A DNA stretch of 64,000 bases, taken from the NCBI GenBank assembly GCA_017308235.1, contig JAFKFL010000025.1, positions 1 through 64,000 on the forward strand, in the 5' to 3' direction. The stretch comes from Alphaproteobacteria bacterium (lineage in GTDB: Bacteria; Pseudomonadota; Alphaproteobacteria; Reyranellales; Reyranellaceae). Shown in pieces: positions 44,333 through 52,598 of this stretch. The notes under the pieces are model-generated. The model worked only from the letters and a program-made list of their open reading frames with translations. It did not search any database and was not told the DNA's origin. The position numbers and the translations under genes are program-made. Position 1 is the stretch's first letter. The number at the start of each line of letters is the position of its first letter.

Positions 44333-45849
44333 TTCTGAAGGTCTCCTCCGGCTGGAATCTGCTTGGCGAGCGCGCGCTTGTCGATCTTGTTGGTGCCAGC
44401 CAGCGGCATCTCGTCGACGAAAAATACCTGCCGCGGATGCTGGTAGGCCGGCGCGTTGGCAAGCGCGTAGCTCTTCACTGCCTGCTCGTCGAGGTCGGCT
44501 CCGTTGGCGCGCACGACAAAAGCGATCGGCTTGTGGCCCTTGAGTTCGTCCGGCACGGGCAGAACGGCCGCCTGGTGGATGCCGGGATGGCGTTCCAGCA
44601 TCTTCTCCACGTCGCCGGGATAGATGTTCTCGCCGCCGCACACGAACATGTCGTCGGCGCGGCCGATGAAATAGAAGAAGCCGTTCTCGTCGCGGCGGAA
44701 CACGTCGCCGGTGCGATAGAAGCCGTCCTGCGTCATCGCCTTTGCCGTGGCTTCGGTTAGCTTGTGATAGTGCGTCATCAGCGCGCCGCACTTCATCTCC
44801 AGTACGCCGCCTTCAGGATCGGCTCCGACAACCTCCTTGCCGTCTCGCACCAGCCGCAACTCGACCGAGGGATGGGCGCAACCGGGCGAAAGATCCGGCT
44901 GCGGGAGGCCTTTCGGATGCGGGCCGAACACGACGGGACCGGCCTCGGTCGTGCCGTAGCCATTACCGATCTGCGCCTTGGGAAAGGCCGTGCGCACCTG
45001 GTCGACCAGCGACTGGGTGATGGGCGCGGAGCCCATGCGCACCGCCTCGACAGCAGAGAGGTCATGCTTCGTCAGAAGCTCCTTCTCGCGCAGGATCATG
45101 GCGATCATGGTCGGCACGGAGGTGAGGAAGGCGACACGATGCCTCGCGGCAGCCTCGACGTAGCTTCGGGTCGTGAACTGCGGCAGCAGCACCACGGTGT
45201 CGCCATGGCTGAAGGTGGTCTGGCACATCGCCAGCCCGTTCATGTGATAGAGCGGTGCGGCCACCAGCGAGCGCTGGCCGATGGGTCCCGTACGCCGCGG
45301 CCGCTGGTTCATCACCCAGAGATGCGAGTAGTGCGAGAGCACGACACCCTTGGGCTTGCCGGTCGAGCCCGACGTGTAGAGGAACATTGCCGGTTCCTCG
45401 GGCCTCATCGTCACGGGCGTGAACGGGCCTTCATCGAGGAGGGTAGGAAAGTCCTTGTCGAAGGAAAGCTTGGGGACGTTGTTGGGAGCGAGCGGCAGGC
45501 GCGCGTCGTCGCCGATCACCAGCCTGGCGTCGCAATCGCCCACGACATAGGCCACGGTTTCGGCCGGCAGCTTCCAGTTCACCGGCACCGACACCAGCCC
45601 GGCCTGCATGGTGCCGAGGAAGGTGAGCAGGAACTCCGCCCGATTGGCCGACAGGATCGCCACGCGATCGCCGCGCTGCAGGCCGCGCTTCAGGAGCCCC
45701 CGTGCGACGGCGCCACTCAGGCGAAGGAGATCGTCGTAACTATATTGGCGCTCGCGGCCATCGCCGCCCGCATCGATCAGCGCCAGGCTATCGCCCGGCA
45801 CCTCACGCGAGATCGCATCGCCCTGATTGTCCCATTTGATCGCAGTCAT
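44329..45849 (-). CDS. AMP-dependent acyl-CoA synthetase
   Basis: 506 residues. The AMP-binding motif is [19 protein letters not shown], with [32 protein letters not shown] and the C-terminal catalytic Lys loop [12 protein letters not shown]. It activates a carboxylic acid to its CoA ester. First gene of a coupled unit: ligase, oxidoreductase, thioesterase, followed closely by the binding-protein gene, consistent with import and breakdown of an organic acid. Confidence 0.94.
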   Translation of the reverse strand: MTAIKWDNQGDAISREVPGDSLALIDAGGDGRERQYSYDDLLRLSGAVARGLLKRGLQRGDRVAILSANRAEFLLTFLGTMQAGLVSVPVNWKLPAETVAYVVGDCDARLVIGDDARLPLAPNNVPKLSFDKDFPTLLDEGPFTPVTMRPEEPAMFLYTSGSTGKPKGVVLSHYSHLWVMNQRPRRTGPIGQRSLVAAPLYHMNGLAMCQTTFSHGDTVVLLPQFTTRSYVEAAARHRVAFLTSVPTMIAMILREKELLTKHDLSAVEAVRMGSAPITQSLVDQVRTAFPKAQIGNGYGTTEAGPVVFGPHPKGLPQPDLSPGCAHPSVELRLVRDGKEVVGADPEGGVLEMKCGALMTHYHKLTEATAKAMTQDGFYRTGDVFRRDENGFFYFIGRADDMFVCGGENIYPGDVEKMLERHPGIHQAAVLPVPDELKGHKPIAFVVRANGADLDEQAVKSYALANAPAYQHPRQVFFVDEMPLAGTNKIDKRALAKQIPAGGDLQK

Positions 45850-45865
45850 CGCGGCGCATCCAATG

Positions 45866-45959
45866 GTGTCATCCCGAGCGCAGCGAGGGATCTTTTGCGA
45901 CGTTGATCAAAGATCCCTCGCTTCAGCGCGCGGGCTACCGCGCGCGACTCGGATGACAC
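45866..45959. repeat. Palindromic repeat family A (A6)
   Basis: Arms GTGTCATCC and GGATGACAC with inner GAGCGCAGCGAGGGATC and GATCCCTCGCT pair; the right half carries an inserted GCGCGGGCTACCGCGCGC hairpin, like A2. Located between the VOC stop and the ligase start. Confidence 0.75.
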
Positions 45960-45976
45960 AACTGAATGCTGCACGC

Positions 45977-46819
45977 TCACTCGACGAACTCCAGCACCGC
46001 GTTCACGGCTTCCTTCGCCGGGACGACGATGCGGTCCTTGTCCTGTTTCACGCCCGCGATCTTGCCGGCTTGCAGGGCCTGCGCCGCCTTGGCGAGCGAG
46101 GTGGTGCGCAAGGTGAGCCCCGCCATGTAGGCCGGCCGTCCCTCGGCATCGGGCACGGCATCGCCGAATTGCTCTTTGAGAGCGGCCGGCGTCAGGATGT
46201 CGAAGCGCGAATTGCCGATCACGACCGTCTTTCCGCCCTTGATGTCACGCACGGCTTCCGGCCCGAACATGTCGGCATAGAGCTTGGCGCCTTTGGCCGG
46301 ATCTGGCTCGACGATCAGCGCGCGCGCCACGGCCACCGCGCCGTTCCCGTGATGTCGCCACTCGTCGCGCCACACCAGGTCTCGGGTGAAGTGGTGGCAG
46401 TAGTAGACGCGGCCGTAGGGCGGAACGCCTGCTTTCATGCGGACCGTGCGGAAGCGGGCATCGCCCTGGCCGCCGTCGTACTTGACCGGACGGGTGAACT
46501 CGACCGGCGGCTCGACGGGGACGCCTGCTTTGCTCAGCGCACCGTAAGTGACGGCGGAATCCTCGGAGCCAAACACCAGCCCATTGAGGCCAAAGGAATA
46601 ATTCAGGATATCGAGACGACCCGACGTTGCGCCTTTGGGTATGGCGATCAACTCGAGATAGTCGGTGCCGAACATCGCAAGATGATTGGTCGAGCCCAGC
46701 GAATGGTAGCCGCGCTCGGTCAGCATGAAGCCCAGCCGTCGATAGATCTCGGCGGAACGGTCCATTTCGTCTCGCGCGTTGATCACGACGTGGTCGAGCG
46801 TCGGCACCGGCAATGTCAT
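45977..46819 (-). CDS. VOC-family (glyoxalase-like) protein
   Basis: Start at 46819 behind AGAGGAGTTGCC. 280 residues with two glyoxalase-like modules: LDHVVINARDEMDRSAEIYR, LGFMLTERGYHSLGSTNHLA, FGTDYLELIAIPKGATSGRL, and later GAKLYADMFGPEAVRDIKGG. Metal ligands are the early His (DHVV), the later His and the YLELI Glu. Reaction unknown; extradiol dioxygenase or isomerase-type are options. Divergent from the binding-protein gene at 47059. Confidence 0.85.
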   Translation of the reverse strand: MTLPVPTLDHVVINARDEMDRSAEIYRRLGFMLTERGYHSLGSTNHLAMFGTDYLELIAIPKGATSGRLDILNYSFGLNGLVFGSEDSAVTYGALSKAGVPVEPPVEFTRPVKYDGGQGDARFRTVRMKAGVPPYGRVYYCHHFTRDLVWRDEWRHHGNGAVAVARALIVEPDPAKGAKLYADMFGPEAVRDIKGGKTVVIGNSRFDILTPAALKEQFGDAVPDAEGRPAYMAGLTLRTTSLAKAAQALQAGKIAGVKQDKDRIVVPAKEAVNAVLEFVE

Positions 46820-46998
46820 GGCAACTCCTCTTGCCCGCAGTGTGCGCCATCCTGGCACGGAGGGCGCGTCAGGAATTTCCTATAACGCCGCAGCTTTGTC
46901 CCATGGTCGGAAAGCGTTTCCAACATCGGCGCATTCCGAGGAATGAACGTCCATGCGCGAGCCGCAGGACGAGAATCTTGTCTGATGGCCTGCATTTT

Positions 46999-47019
46999 GC
47001 TGTGCTTATGAAGCACAGC
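46999..47019. promoter_or_regulatory. Perfect 9-bp inverted repeat, candidate operator
   Basis: GCTGTGCTT and AAGCACAGC flank a 3-base spacer, 39 bases before the ATG at 47059. Not part of repeat families A-D. A regulator binding site or mRNA hairpin. Confidence 0.45.
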
Positions 47020-47058
47020 CGCTAGTCTCGATCGCTTCACTGCTTGGGGTTCTTGTTC

Positions 47059-48660
47059 ATGACTGCGAAATTTCGTCCGACGCGCCGCGCCGCGCTTGCT
47101 GGTGTCTCGGCGCTTGCCTTTATGGGAGGCCGCGGTTACGCGCAGACGGCGACGCCCAGGAAGGGCGGAACGCTCACCTTCATCCAGAACAGCGAGCCGC
47201 AAACCTTGGTGGCGCTCACCACCGTGGCCACGCCGGCGCTGACGGTGAGCGCGAAGGTCACCGAGGGCCTCCTCGAATACGACTATGACATCAAGCCGAG
47301 GCCGCTGCTGGCCATCGAGTGGTCGATCAGCCCCGACGGCAAGACCTACACTTTCAAGCTCCGGCCCAATGTGAAGTTCCACGACGGCAAGCCCTTCACC
47401 TCGGCCGACGTCGCCTATTCGATCCAACTCCTGAAGACCGTGCATCCGCGGGGCCGCAACACCTTTGCCAACGTGCTGGAAGTGAAGACGCCCGATCCGC
47501 TGACGGCGGTGATCGAGCTCAGCAAGCCCGCGCCCTATCTCATCAGGGCGCTGACCGCAGCTGAGACCCCGATGATGCCGCGCCATATCTACGAAGGCAC
47601 CGATCCGCTCGGAAATCCCAACGGTAACGCACCGGTCGGCACAGGTCCCTACAAGTTCAAGGAATGGGTACGCGGCAGCCACATCATCTACGAGCGCAAT
47701 GCAGACTACTGGGATCCCGATCTGCCGCGCATCGACCGCATGGTGTGCAAGTTCCTGCCCGATACGGGTGCACGCTCGATCGCGTTCGAGAACAAGTCAG
47801 CCGATATCGGCTACCGCATGCCGGTGGCGCTGAGCGACCTAGAGCGGCTGAAGAAGCTGCCGCATCTCGAATTCGAGACCGACGGTACGAGCTACTCCTA
47901 CAATGTCTCCTGCCTGCAGTTCAATCTCGACAGCCAGTACTTCAAGCACCTGAAGGTGCGCCAGGCGGTTGCCCACGCGATCAACCGCGAGCTCCTGATC
48001 AAGACGGTGTGCTACGGCTACGGCACGGTCTGCTACTCGCCGATCGCGCCGGGACTAAAAGACTTCCACGATCCGACGCCCAGTCCCTATACGCTCGATC
48101 TCAAGAAGGCCGAGCAGCTCCTCGACGAGGCGGGCTTCCCGCGCGGCGCCGACAAGATCCGCTTCCGTGTGCCGCTCGACTACAATCCGATCGGCGACGA
48201 GAGCCTCAGGTTGTCGGAATTCCTGCGCGCCTCGTTGAGCCGGATCGGCATTGGCGTCGAGGTCCGCTCGGCCGACATCTCCGCCTTCGTGAAGCGCGTC
48301 TATACCGACCGCGCTTTTGACTTCACCTACAACGGCCATTCGAACCTGTTCGATCCGACGGTCGGTGTGCAGCGCATCTACTGGTCGAAGAATTTCAAGA
48401 AAGGCGTGCCCTTTTCCAACGGCTCGCACTACGAGAACCCCAAGGTCGATGCGCTGCTCGAAGGTGCGGCGGTCGAAAACGATCCGGTCAAGCGCAAAGC
48501 GATGTTCGTCGAGTTCCAGAAGATCGTCGCCGAGGAGATTCCGGACATCCCGCTCTATTCGCCGCTGTTCCTCACCATCAAGAACAGGCGCGTGCATGAC
48601 GATTCGCTGACTGCCGACGGCGTGGAGGCCAACATGTCACGCGTCTGGCTGGATGCGTAA
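47059..48660 (+). CDS. ABC transporter substrate-binding protein, family 5 (peptide/nickel type)
   Basis: Start at 47059 (MTAKFRPTRRAALAGVSALA), a twin-arginine-like signal; 533 residues. Blocks: GGTLTFIQNSEPQTLVALTT, KTYTFKLRPNVKFHDGKPFT, GTGPYKFKEWVRGSHIIYER, VRQAVAHAINRELLIKTVCY, and KNFKKGVPFSNGSHYENPKV. It captures a peptide or similar solute for the permeases encoded downstream. A perfect inverted repeat 39 bases upstream may regulate the operon. Family D repeat follows the gene. Confidence 0.94.
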   Translation: MTAKFRPTRRAALAGVSALAFMGGRGYAQTATPRKGGTLTFIQNSEPQTLVALTTVATPALTVSAKVTEGLLEYDYDIKPRPLLAIEWSISPDGKTYTFKLRPNVKFHDGKPFTSADVAYSIQLLKTVHPRGRNTFANVLEVKTPDPLTAVIELSKPAPYLIRALTAAETPMMPRHIYEGTDPLGNPNGNAPVGTGPYKFKEWVRGSHIIYERNADYWDPDLPRIDRMVCKFLPDTGARSIAFENKSADIGYRMPVALSDLERLKKLPHLEFETDGTSYSYNVSCLQFNLDSQYFKHLKVRQAVAHAINRELLIKTVCYGYGTVCYSPIAPGLKDFHDPTPSPYTLDLKKAEQLLDEAGFPRGADKIRFRVPLDYNPIGDESLRLSEFLRASLSRIGIGVEVRSADISAFVKRVYTDRAFDFTYNGHSNLFDPTVGVQRIYWSKNFKKGVPFSNGSHYENPKVDALLEGAAVENDPVKRKAMFVEFQKIVAEEIPDIPLYSPLFLTIKNRRVHDDSLTADGVEANMSRVWLDA

Positions 48661-48681
48661 GGACCCTCAACAGTCGAAGAT

Positions 48682-48744
48682 AGCGCCACTGGAGTGGCGC
48701 GCTCCCTTGAGCGCTCGTCGGGGCGCGCAACTCCAGTTGCGCTC
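48682..48744. repeat. Palindromic repeat family D (D2)
   Basis: AGCGCCACTGGAGTGGCGCG, a loop with GAGCGCTC, and CGCGCAACTCCAGTTGCGCT. The arms share CACTGGAGTGGCGCG with D1. It ends one base before the ATG of the next permease gene, so it fills its leader. Confidence 0.75.
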
Positions 48745-49731
48745 ATGAGAATGGGCCGGCGCATCGCGGCCACGCTCAGGCGCACGGCCATTCATGCCGT
48801 GCCGACGGTCCTGGGCATCATCGTGCTCGACTTCCTGCTGCTGCAGCTCATGCCAGGCGACGCCGCCGATGTGATCGCTTCTGAATCGGGTGTCGCCACC
48901 GCGGAGAGCATGGCCATGCTGCGCCAGCACTTCGGGCTCGACCAGCCGGTGCTGACCCAGCTCATGAACTTCCTGGGCCATCTCGCGCAATTCAATCTGG
49001 GCTTCTCGCCGCGCTACAATATGCCGGTCGTCGACCTGATCCTGCAGCGCTTGCCGGGAACGCTGATGCTGATGGTGACGGCGCTCGCCTTTGCCCTGAT
49101 CATCGGCATCGCTGTCGGTTCGGTGATGGCAGCCTGGGCCGGCCGCTGGCCCGACCGCATCCTGTCGGTCGTCGTGCTCCTCTTTTATTCGATGCCGGGT
49201 TTCTGGGTCGGACTGATGGCGATCGTCCTGTTCTCGGTGAAGCTTGGCTGGTTGCCAAGCGACGGCGACATGACGGTCGGCGCCGGTCTCACCGGGTGGG
49301 CGATGATCGCCGACCGACTGCGGCATCTCGTCCTGCCTGCACTTGCGCTCGCCTCGTTCTTTGTCGCCGTCTATGCGCGGCTGACGCGCGCCTCGATGCT
49401 CGAGGTGCAGCGGCAGGATTTCATGCGCACCGCACAGGCCAAGGGGCTGCACCCCTTCCTCATCCAGCTCCGCCACGCGCTGCGCAATGCGTTGGTGCCG
49501 GTGACGACGGTGGCCGGCATGCACCTCGGCAACCTTTTGGGTGGTGCGGTCGTGGTCGAGACCTTGTTCGGCTGGCCGGGCATGGGCCGACTCGCGCTCG
49601 AGGCTGTATTGGCGCGTGACTTCTCGACCCTCCTGGGTGTGCTGCTGCTCTCCTCGTTCCTGGTGATCGTCGCCAACATGCTGATCGATCTCCTGCATGC
49701 CTGGCTCGATCCGCGCATCGGGGCCGCCTGA
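48745..49731 (+). CDS. ABC transporter permease (DppB/OppB type)
   Basis: ATG at 48745 (MRMGRRIAATLRRTAIHAVP); an ATG at 48751 is possible. 328 residues. Early block VPTVLGIIVLDFLLLQLMPG, FLGHLAQFNLGFSPRYNMPV, helices, and EAA loop YARLTRASMLEVQRQDFMRT. It forms one half of the channel. No ribosome site; repeat D2 occupies the leader. Confidence 0.93.
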   Translation: MRMGRRIAATLRRTAIHAVPTVLGIIVLDFLLLQLMPGDAADVIASESGVATAESMAMLRQHFGLDQPVLTQLMNFLGHLAQFNLGFSPRYNMPVVDLILQRLPGTLMLMVTALAFALIIGIAVGSVMAAWAGRWPDRILSVVVLLFYSMPGFWVGLMAIVLFSVKLGWLPSDGDMTVGAGLTGWAMIADRLRHLVLPALALASFFVAVYARLTRASMLEVQRQDFMRTAQAKGLHPFLIQLRHALRNALVPVTTVAGMHLGNLLGGAVVVETLFGWPGMGRLALEAVLARDFSTLLGVLLLSSFLVIVANMLIDLLHAWLDPRIGAA

Positions 49732-49733
49732 AG

Positions 49734-50636
49734 ATGGCATTGCAGGTCGAACCCGGCGTCGGGACACCGGTTTCCGTCGACACCGGCAACCGTGCGGCGC
49801 CGCGCAAGCGCCGCCGGGTGCGCGCCTTCCTGCGCAACCCGACCTTCGTTGCCGGCGCCGCGATTCTCGCTTTCTTCGTCTTCCTGGCGCTGTTCGCCGA
49901 TTTTCTCTGTCCCGGCGATCCGCTCGACATGGTGGCGCCGCCGGTTCTTTGGCCGGGGCAGGACCTTGCATTTCCGCTCGGCACCGATTCGCTTGGCCGC
50001 GACGTGCTCGCGGGGCTCGTCCACGGTTCTCGCGCTTCGCTGCTGGTCGGCATCTCGGCTGCGGCCATCGGGCTTGCGATCGGCATGTTCGTCGGCGCGC
50101 TGGCGGGCTTCTTCGGTGGCTGGATCGATACGGCGCTGACGCGGCTCATCGAGCTCTTCCAGACCACGCCCACCTTCATCCTGGTGATCGTCATCGTGGC
50201 GATCGGCGAGCCCAACCTGCAGACGATCGCGCTTGCAATCGGGCTTGCCTCCTGGCCGACCGTGGCGCGACTGGTACGCGCGCAGTTCCGCTCGCTGCGC
50301 GAATCGGATTTCGTCATGGCCGCGCGCAGCCTGGGCTACTCGCGCTGGCGTATCATCCTGCAGGAGATCCTGCCCAACGCCCTACCGCCAGTGATCGTCG
50401 CGGCTTCGGTGATGATCGCCAACGCGATCCTGACCGAGGCCGGTCTTTCTTTCCTCAACATGCGCGACCCCGACATCGTGAGTTGGGGCGGCATGATCGG
50501 CGCGGGCCGCGATCAATTGCGCACCGCCTGGTTCCTTACCGCGCTGCCCGGCGCCACCATCGCGCTCGCCGTGCTGTCGCTCAATCTGGTCGGCGACGGC
50601 CTGAACGAGATCCTCAATCCGAGGACCGAGCCATGA
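49734..50636 (+). CDS. ABC transporter permease (DppC/OppC type)
   Basis: 300 residues, starting two bases after the previous stop. Family block RNPTFVAGAAILAFFVFLAL, then LGTDSLGRDVLAGLVHGSRA, SLLVGISAAAIGLAIGMFVG and EAA loop ESDFVMAARSLGYSRWRIIL. Partner of the upstream permease. Stop overlaps the next start by 4 bases. Confidence 0.94.
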   Translation: MALQVEPGVGTPVSVDTGNRAAPRKRRRVRAFLRNPTFVAGAAILAFFVFLALFADFLCPGDPLDMVAPPVLWPGQDLAFPLGTDSLGRDVLAGLVHGSRASLLVGISAAAIGLAIGMFVGALAGFFGGWIDTALTRLIELFQTTPTFILVIVIVAIGEPNLQTIALAIGLASWPTVARLVRAQFRSLRESDFVMAARSLGYSRWRIILQEILPNALPPVIVAASVMIANAILTEAGLSFLNMRDPDIVSWGGMIGAGRDQLRTAWFLTALPGATIALAVLSLNLVGDGLNEILNPRTEP

Positions 50637-51625
50637 GCCTGCTGACCGTCGACAGGCTGTCGGTCGCCTTTCCCGGTCACACGGCGGTGCGCGAGGCGAG
50701 CTTCTCCATCGCGGCCGGCGAGACTTTGGCACTGGTCGGCGAATCGGGTTGCGGCAAATCGATAACGGCTTTCTCGGTGATGCGGCTGCTGCCATCCAAC
50801 GCACGGATCGCGTCGGGCCGTATCCTGCTCGACGGCATCGACCTCCTGTCGCTCTCCGAGCCCGAGATGCGCGAGGTGCGCGGCGCAAAGGTCTCGCTGA
50901 TCCAGCAGGAACCGATGACGTCGCTCAACCCGGTCTTGTCGATTGGGCTACAGATCACCGAGGTGATCCGCCGCCACGAGAGGCTGTCTCGCAAGGCTGC
51001 GCGCGCACGAGCGATCGAGCTGCTCGATCTCGTGCGCATTCCCGACGCCCACAGGCGCATCGACGATCATCCGCACAATCTTTCCGGCGGCATGCGACAG
51101 CGCGTGATGATCGCCATGGCGGTGGCCTGCCGGCCAAAACTTCTGATTGCCGACGAACCGACGACGGCGCTCGATGTCACGACACAGGCGCAGGTGCTCG
51201 ATTTGCTGGACGATCTGCGCCGCCGCCTCGGCATGGCTGTCCTGCTGATCACCCACGACCTTGGCGTGGTGGCGCAGTGGGCGGATCGCATTGCCGTCAT
51301 GTACGCCGGCCGAATCGTCGAGGAGGCCGGCATCGAGCCGTTCTTCGCCCAGCCAATGCATCCCTATTCGCGCGGACTTCTCGGCGCCCGGGTCGATGTC
51401 GATGCCGACGAACATTATTCGACTAATCGCTTGAGCGAGATCCCGGGCAGCGTCGGTTCGGCGGCCGGCGAAGCAGGGTGCTCCTTCGCACCGCGTTGCC
51501 CGGTCGCCGAGAGTGCCTGCCGTCAAGCCGTGCCATCGCTGCTCGCGCTGCAAGACGACCGCGCGGTCGCCTGTCCCGTGACCATCGCGCACGAAGGAGG
51601 CCCGCATGGCGCTGCTCGCCGTTAG
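50633..51625 (+). CDS. ABC transporter ATP-binding protein (DppD/OppD type)
   Basis: 330 residues from ATG at 50633. Walker [15 protein letters not shown], signature [14 protein letters not shown], Walker [15 protein letters not shown] and [20 protein letters not shown]. The C-terminal cysteine cluster [14 protein letters not shown] is typical of OppD/DppD and may bind iron-sulfur. Energises the permeases. Stop overlaps the next start by 20 bases. Confidence 0.94.
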   Translation: MSLLTVDRLSVAFPGHTAVREASFSIAAGETLALVGESGCGKSITAFSVMRLLPSNARIASGRILLDGIDLLSLSEPEMREVRGAKVSLIQQEPMTSLNPVLSIGLQITEVIRRHERLSRKAARARAIELLDLVRIPDAHRRIDDHPHNLSGGMRQRVMIAMAVACRPKLLIADEPTTALDVTTQAQVLDLLDDLRRRLGMAVLLITHDLGVVAQWADRIAVMYAGRIVEEAGIEPFFAQPMHPYSRGLLGARVDVDADEHYSTNRLSEIPGSVGSAAGEAGCSFAPRCPVAESACRQAVPSLLALQDDRAVACPVTIAHEGGPHGAARR

Positions 51626-52541
51626 GGATCTCCATACGCGCTATGCCGCGGGCAAGCAGGTGCTGCGCGCGGTCGATGGCGTGAGCTTCGAGGTCGGCCA
51701 AGGCGAAACCGTCGGCCTGGTGGGCGAGTCGGGCTGCGGGAAGTCGACGCTGGGCAAGACCATCCTGCGGCTGGTGCCGTCGGCCGAAGGTTCGATCGAG
51801 CTCGACGGCGCCAACATCACCCATCTTGGCGAAGGGGCGATGGCCCCGCACCGGCGGCGCATGCAGATGATCTTCCAGGACCCGTTCGGCTCGCTCAATC
51901 CGCGCCAGACGATCCGCACGGTGCTGGACACAGCGCTCAAGGTGCATCGGCTGGGCAACGCCACCGAGCGCGAGCGGCAATTGCAGGAGATCATCGCCCG
52001 GGTCGGTTTGCCTTCCGATTCGCTCGATCGCTACCCGCATGAATTCTCGGGCGGCCAACGCCAGCGGATCGGCATCGCTCGCGCCCTGATCCTGCACCCG
52101 GCATTGATCGTGTGCGACGAACCCGTCTCGGCGCTCGATGTCTCGATCCAGGCGCAGATCCTGAACCTTTTGGTCGATCTCAAGCGCGAGTTCGGGCTCG
52201 CCTATCTCTTCATCAGCCATGATCTCAGCGTCGTGCGTTACTTCGCCGACCGCGTTCTGGTGATGTATTTCGGCCGCATCGTGGAAAGTGCCTCGCATGC
52301 CACCTTGTGGCGCGACCCGCGCCACCCCTACACCAAGGCCTTGTTTGCCGCCCTGCCGTCAGCCGACCCGACGCACAAGCGCGCCGCACCGCCGATCAAG
52401 GGCGAGCTCGTCACCACGCAGCAGGTGAGGGGCTGTCGCTTCCATTCACGCTGTCCGGCCGCGACCGATCGCTGCCGGGCCGAGGAACCCCAGCTCCGCC
52501 CGTTGGGAGAAGGACACCATGCCGCTTGCCACTATGCCTGA
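51606..52541 (+). CDS. ABC transporter ATP-binding protein (DppF/OppF type)
   Basis: 311 residues starting at 51606. Walker [36 protein letters not shown], signature [14 protein letters not shown], Walker B LIVCDEPVSALDVS and LFISHDLSVVRYFADRVLVM. The tail has CRFHSRCPAATDRC, the oligopeptide ATPase Cys cluster. Second ATPase of the transporter. Confidence 0.94.
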   Translation: MALLAVRDLHTRYAAGKQVLRAVDGVSFEVGQGETVGLVGESGCGKSTLGKTILRLVPSAEGSIELDGANITHLGEGAMAPHRRRMQMIFQDPFGSLNPRQTIRTVLDTALKVHRLGNATERERQLQEIIARVGLPSDSLDRYPHEFSGGQRQRIGIARALILHPALIVCDEPVSALDVSIQAQILNLLVDLKREFGLAYLFISHDLSVVRYFADRVLVMYFGRIVESASHATLWRDPRHPYTKALFAALPSADPTHKRAAPPIKGELVTTQQVRGCRFHSRCPAATDRCRAEEPQLRPLGEGHHAACHYA

Positions 52542-52598
52542 GCGTGAGTTCGCCGACGCGCCGGTCTATCATCGCGCCACGGCGCAGGAGGCCGTGCA

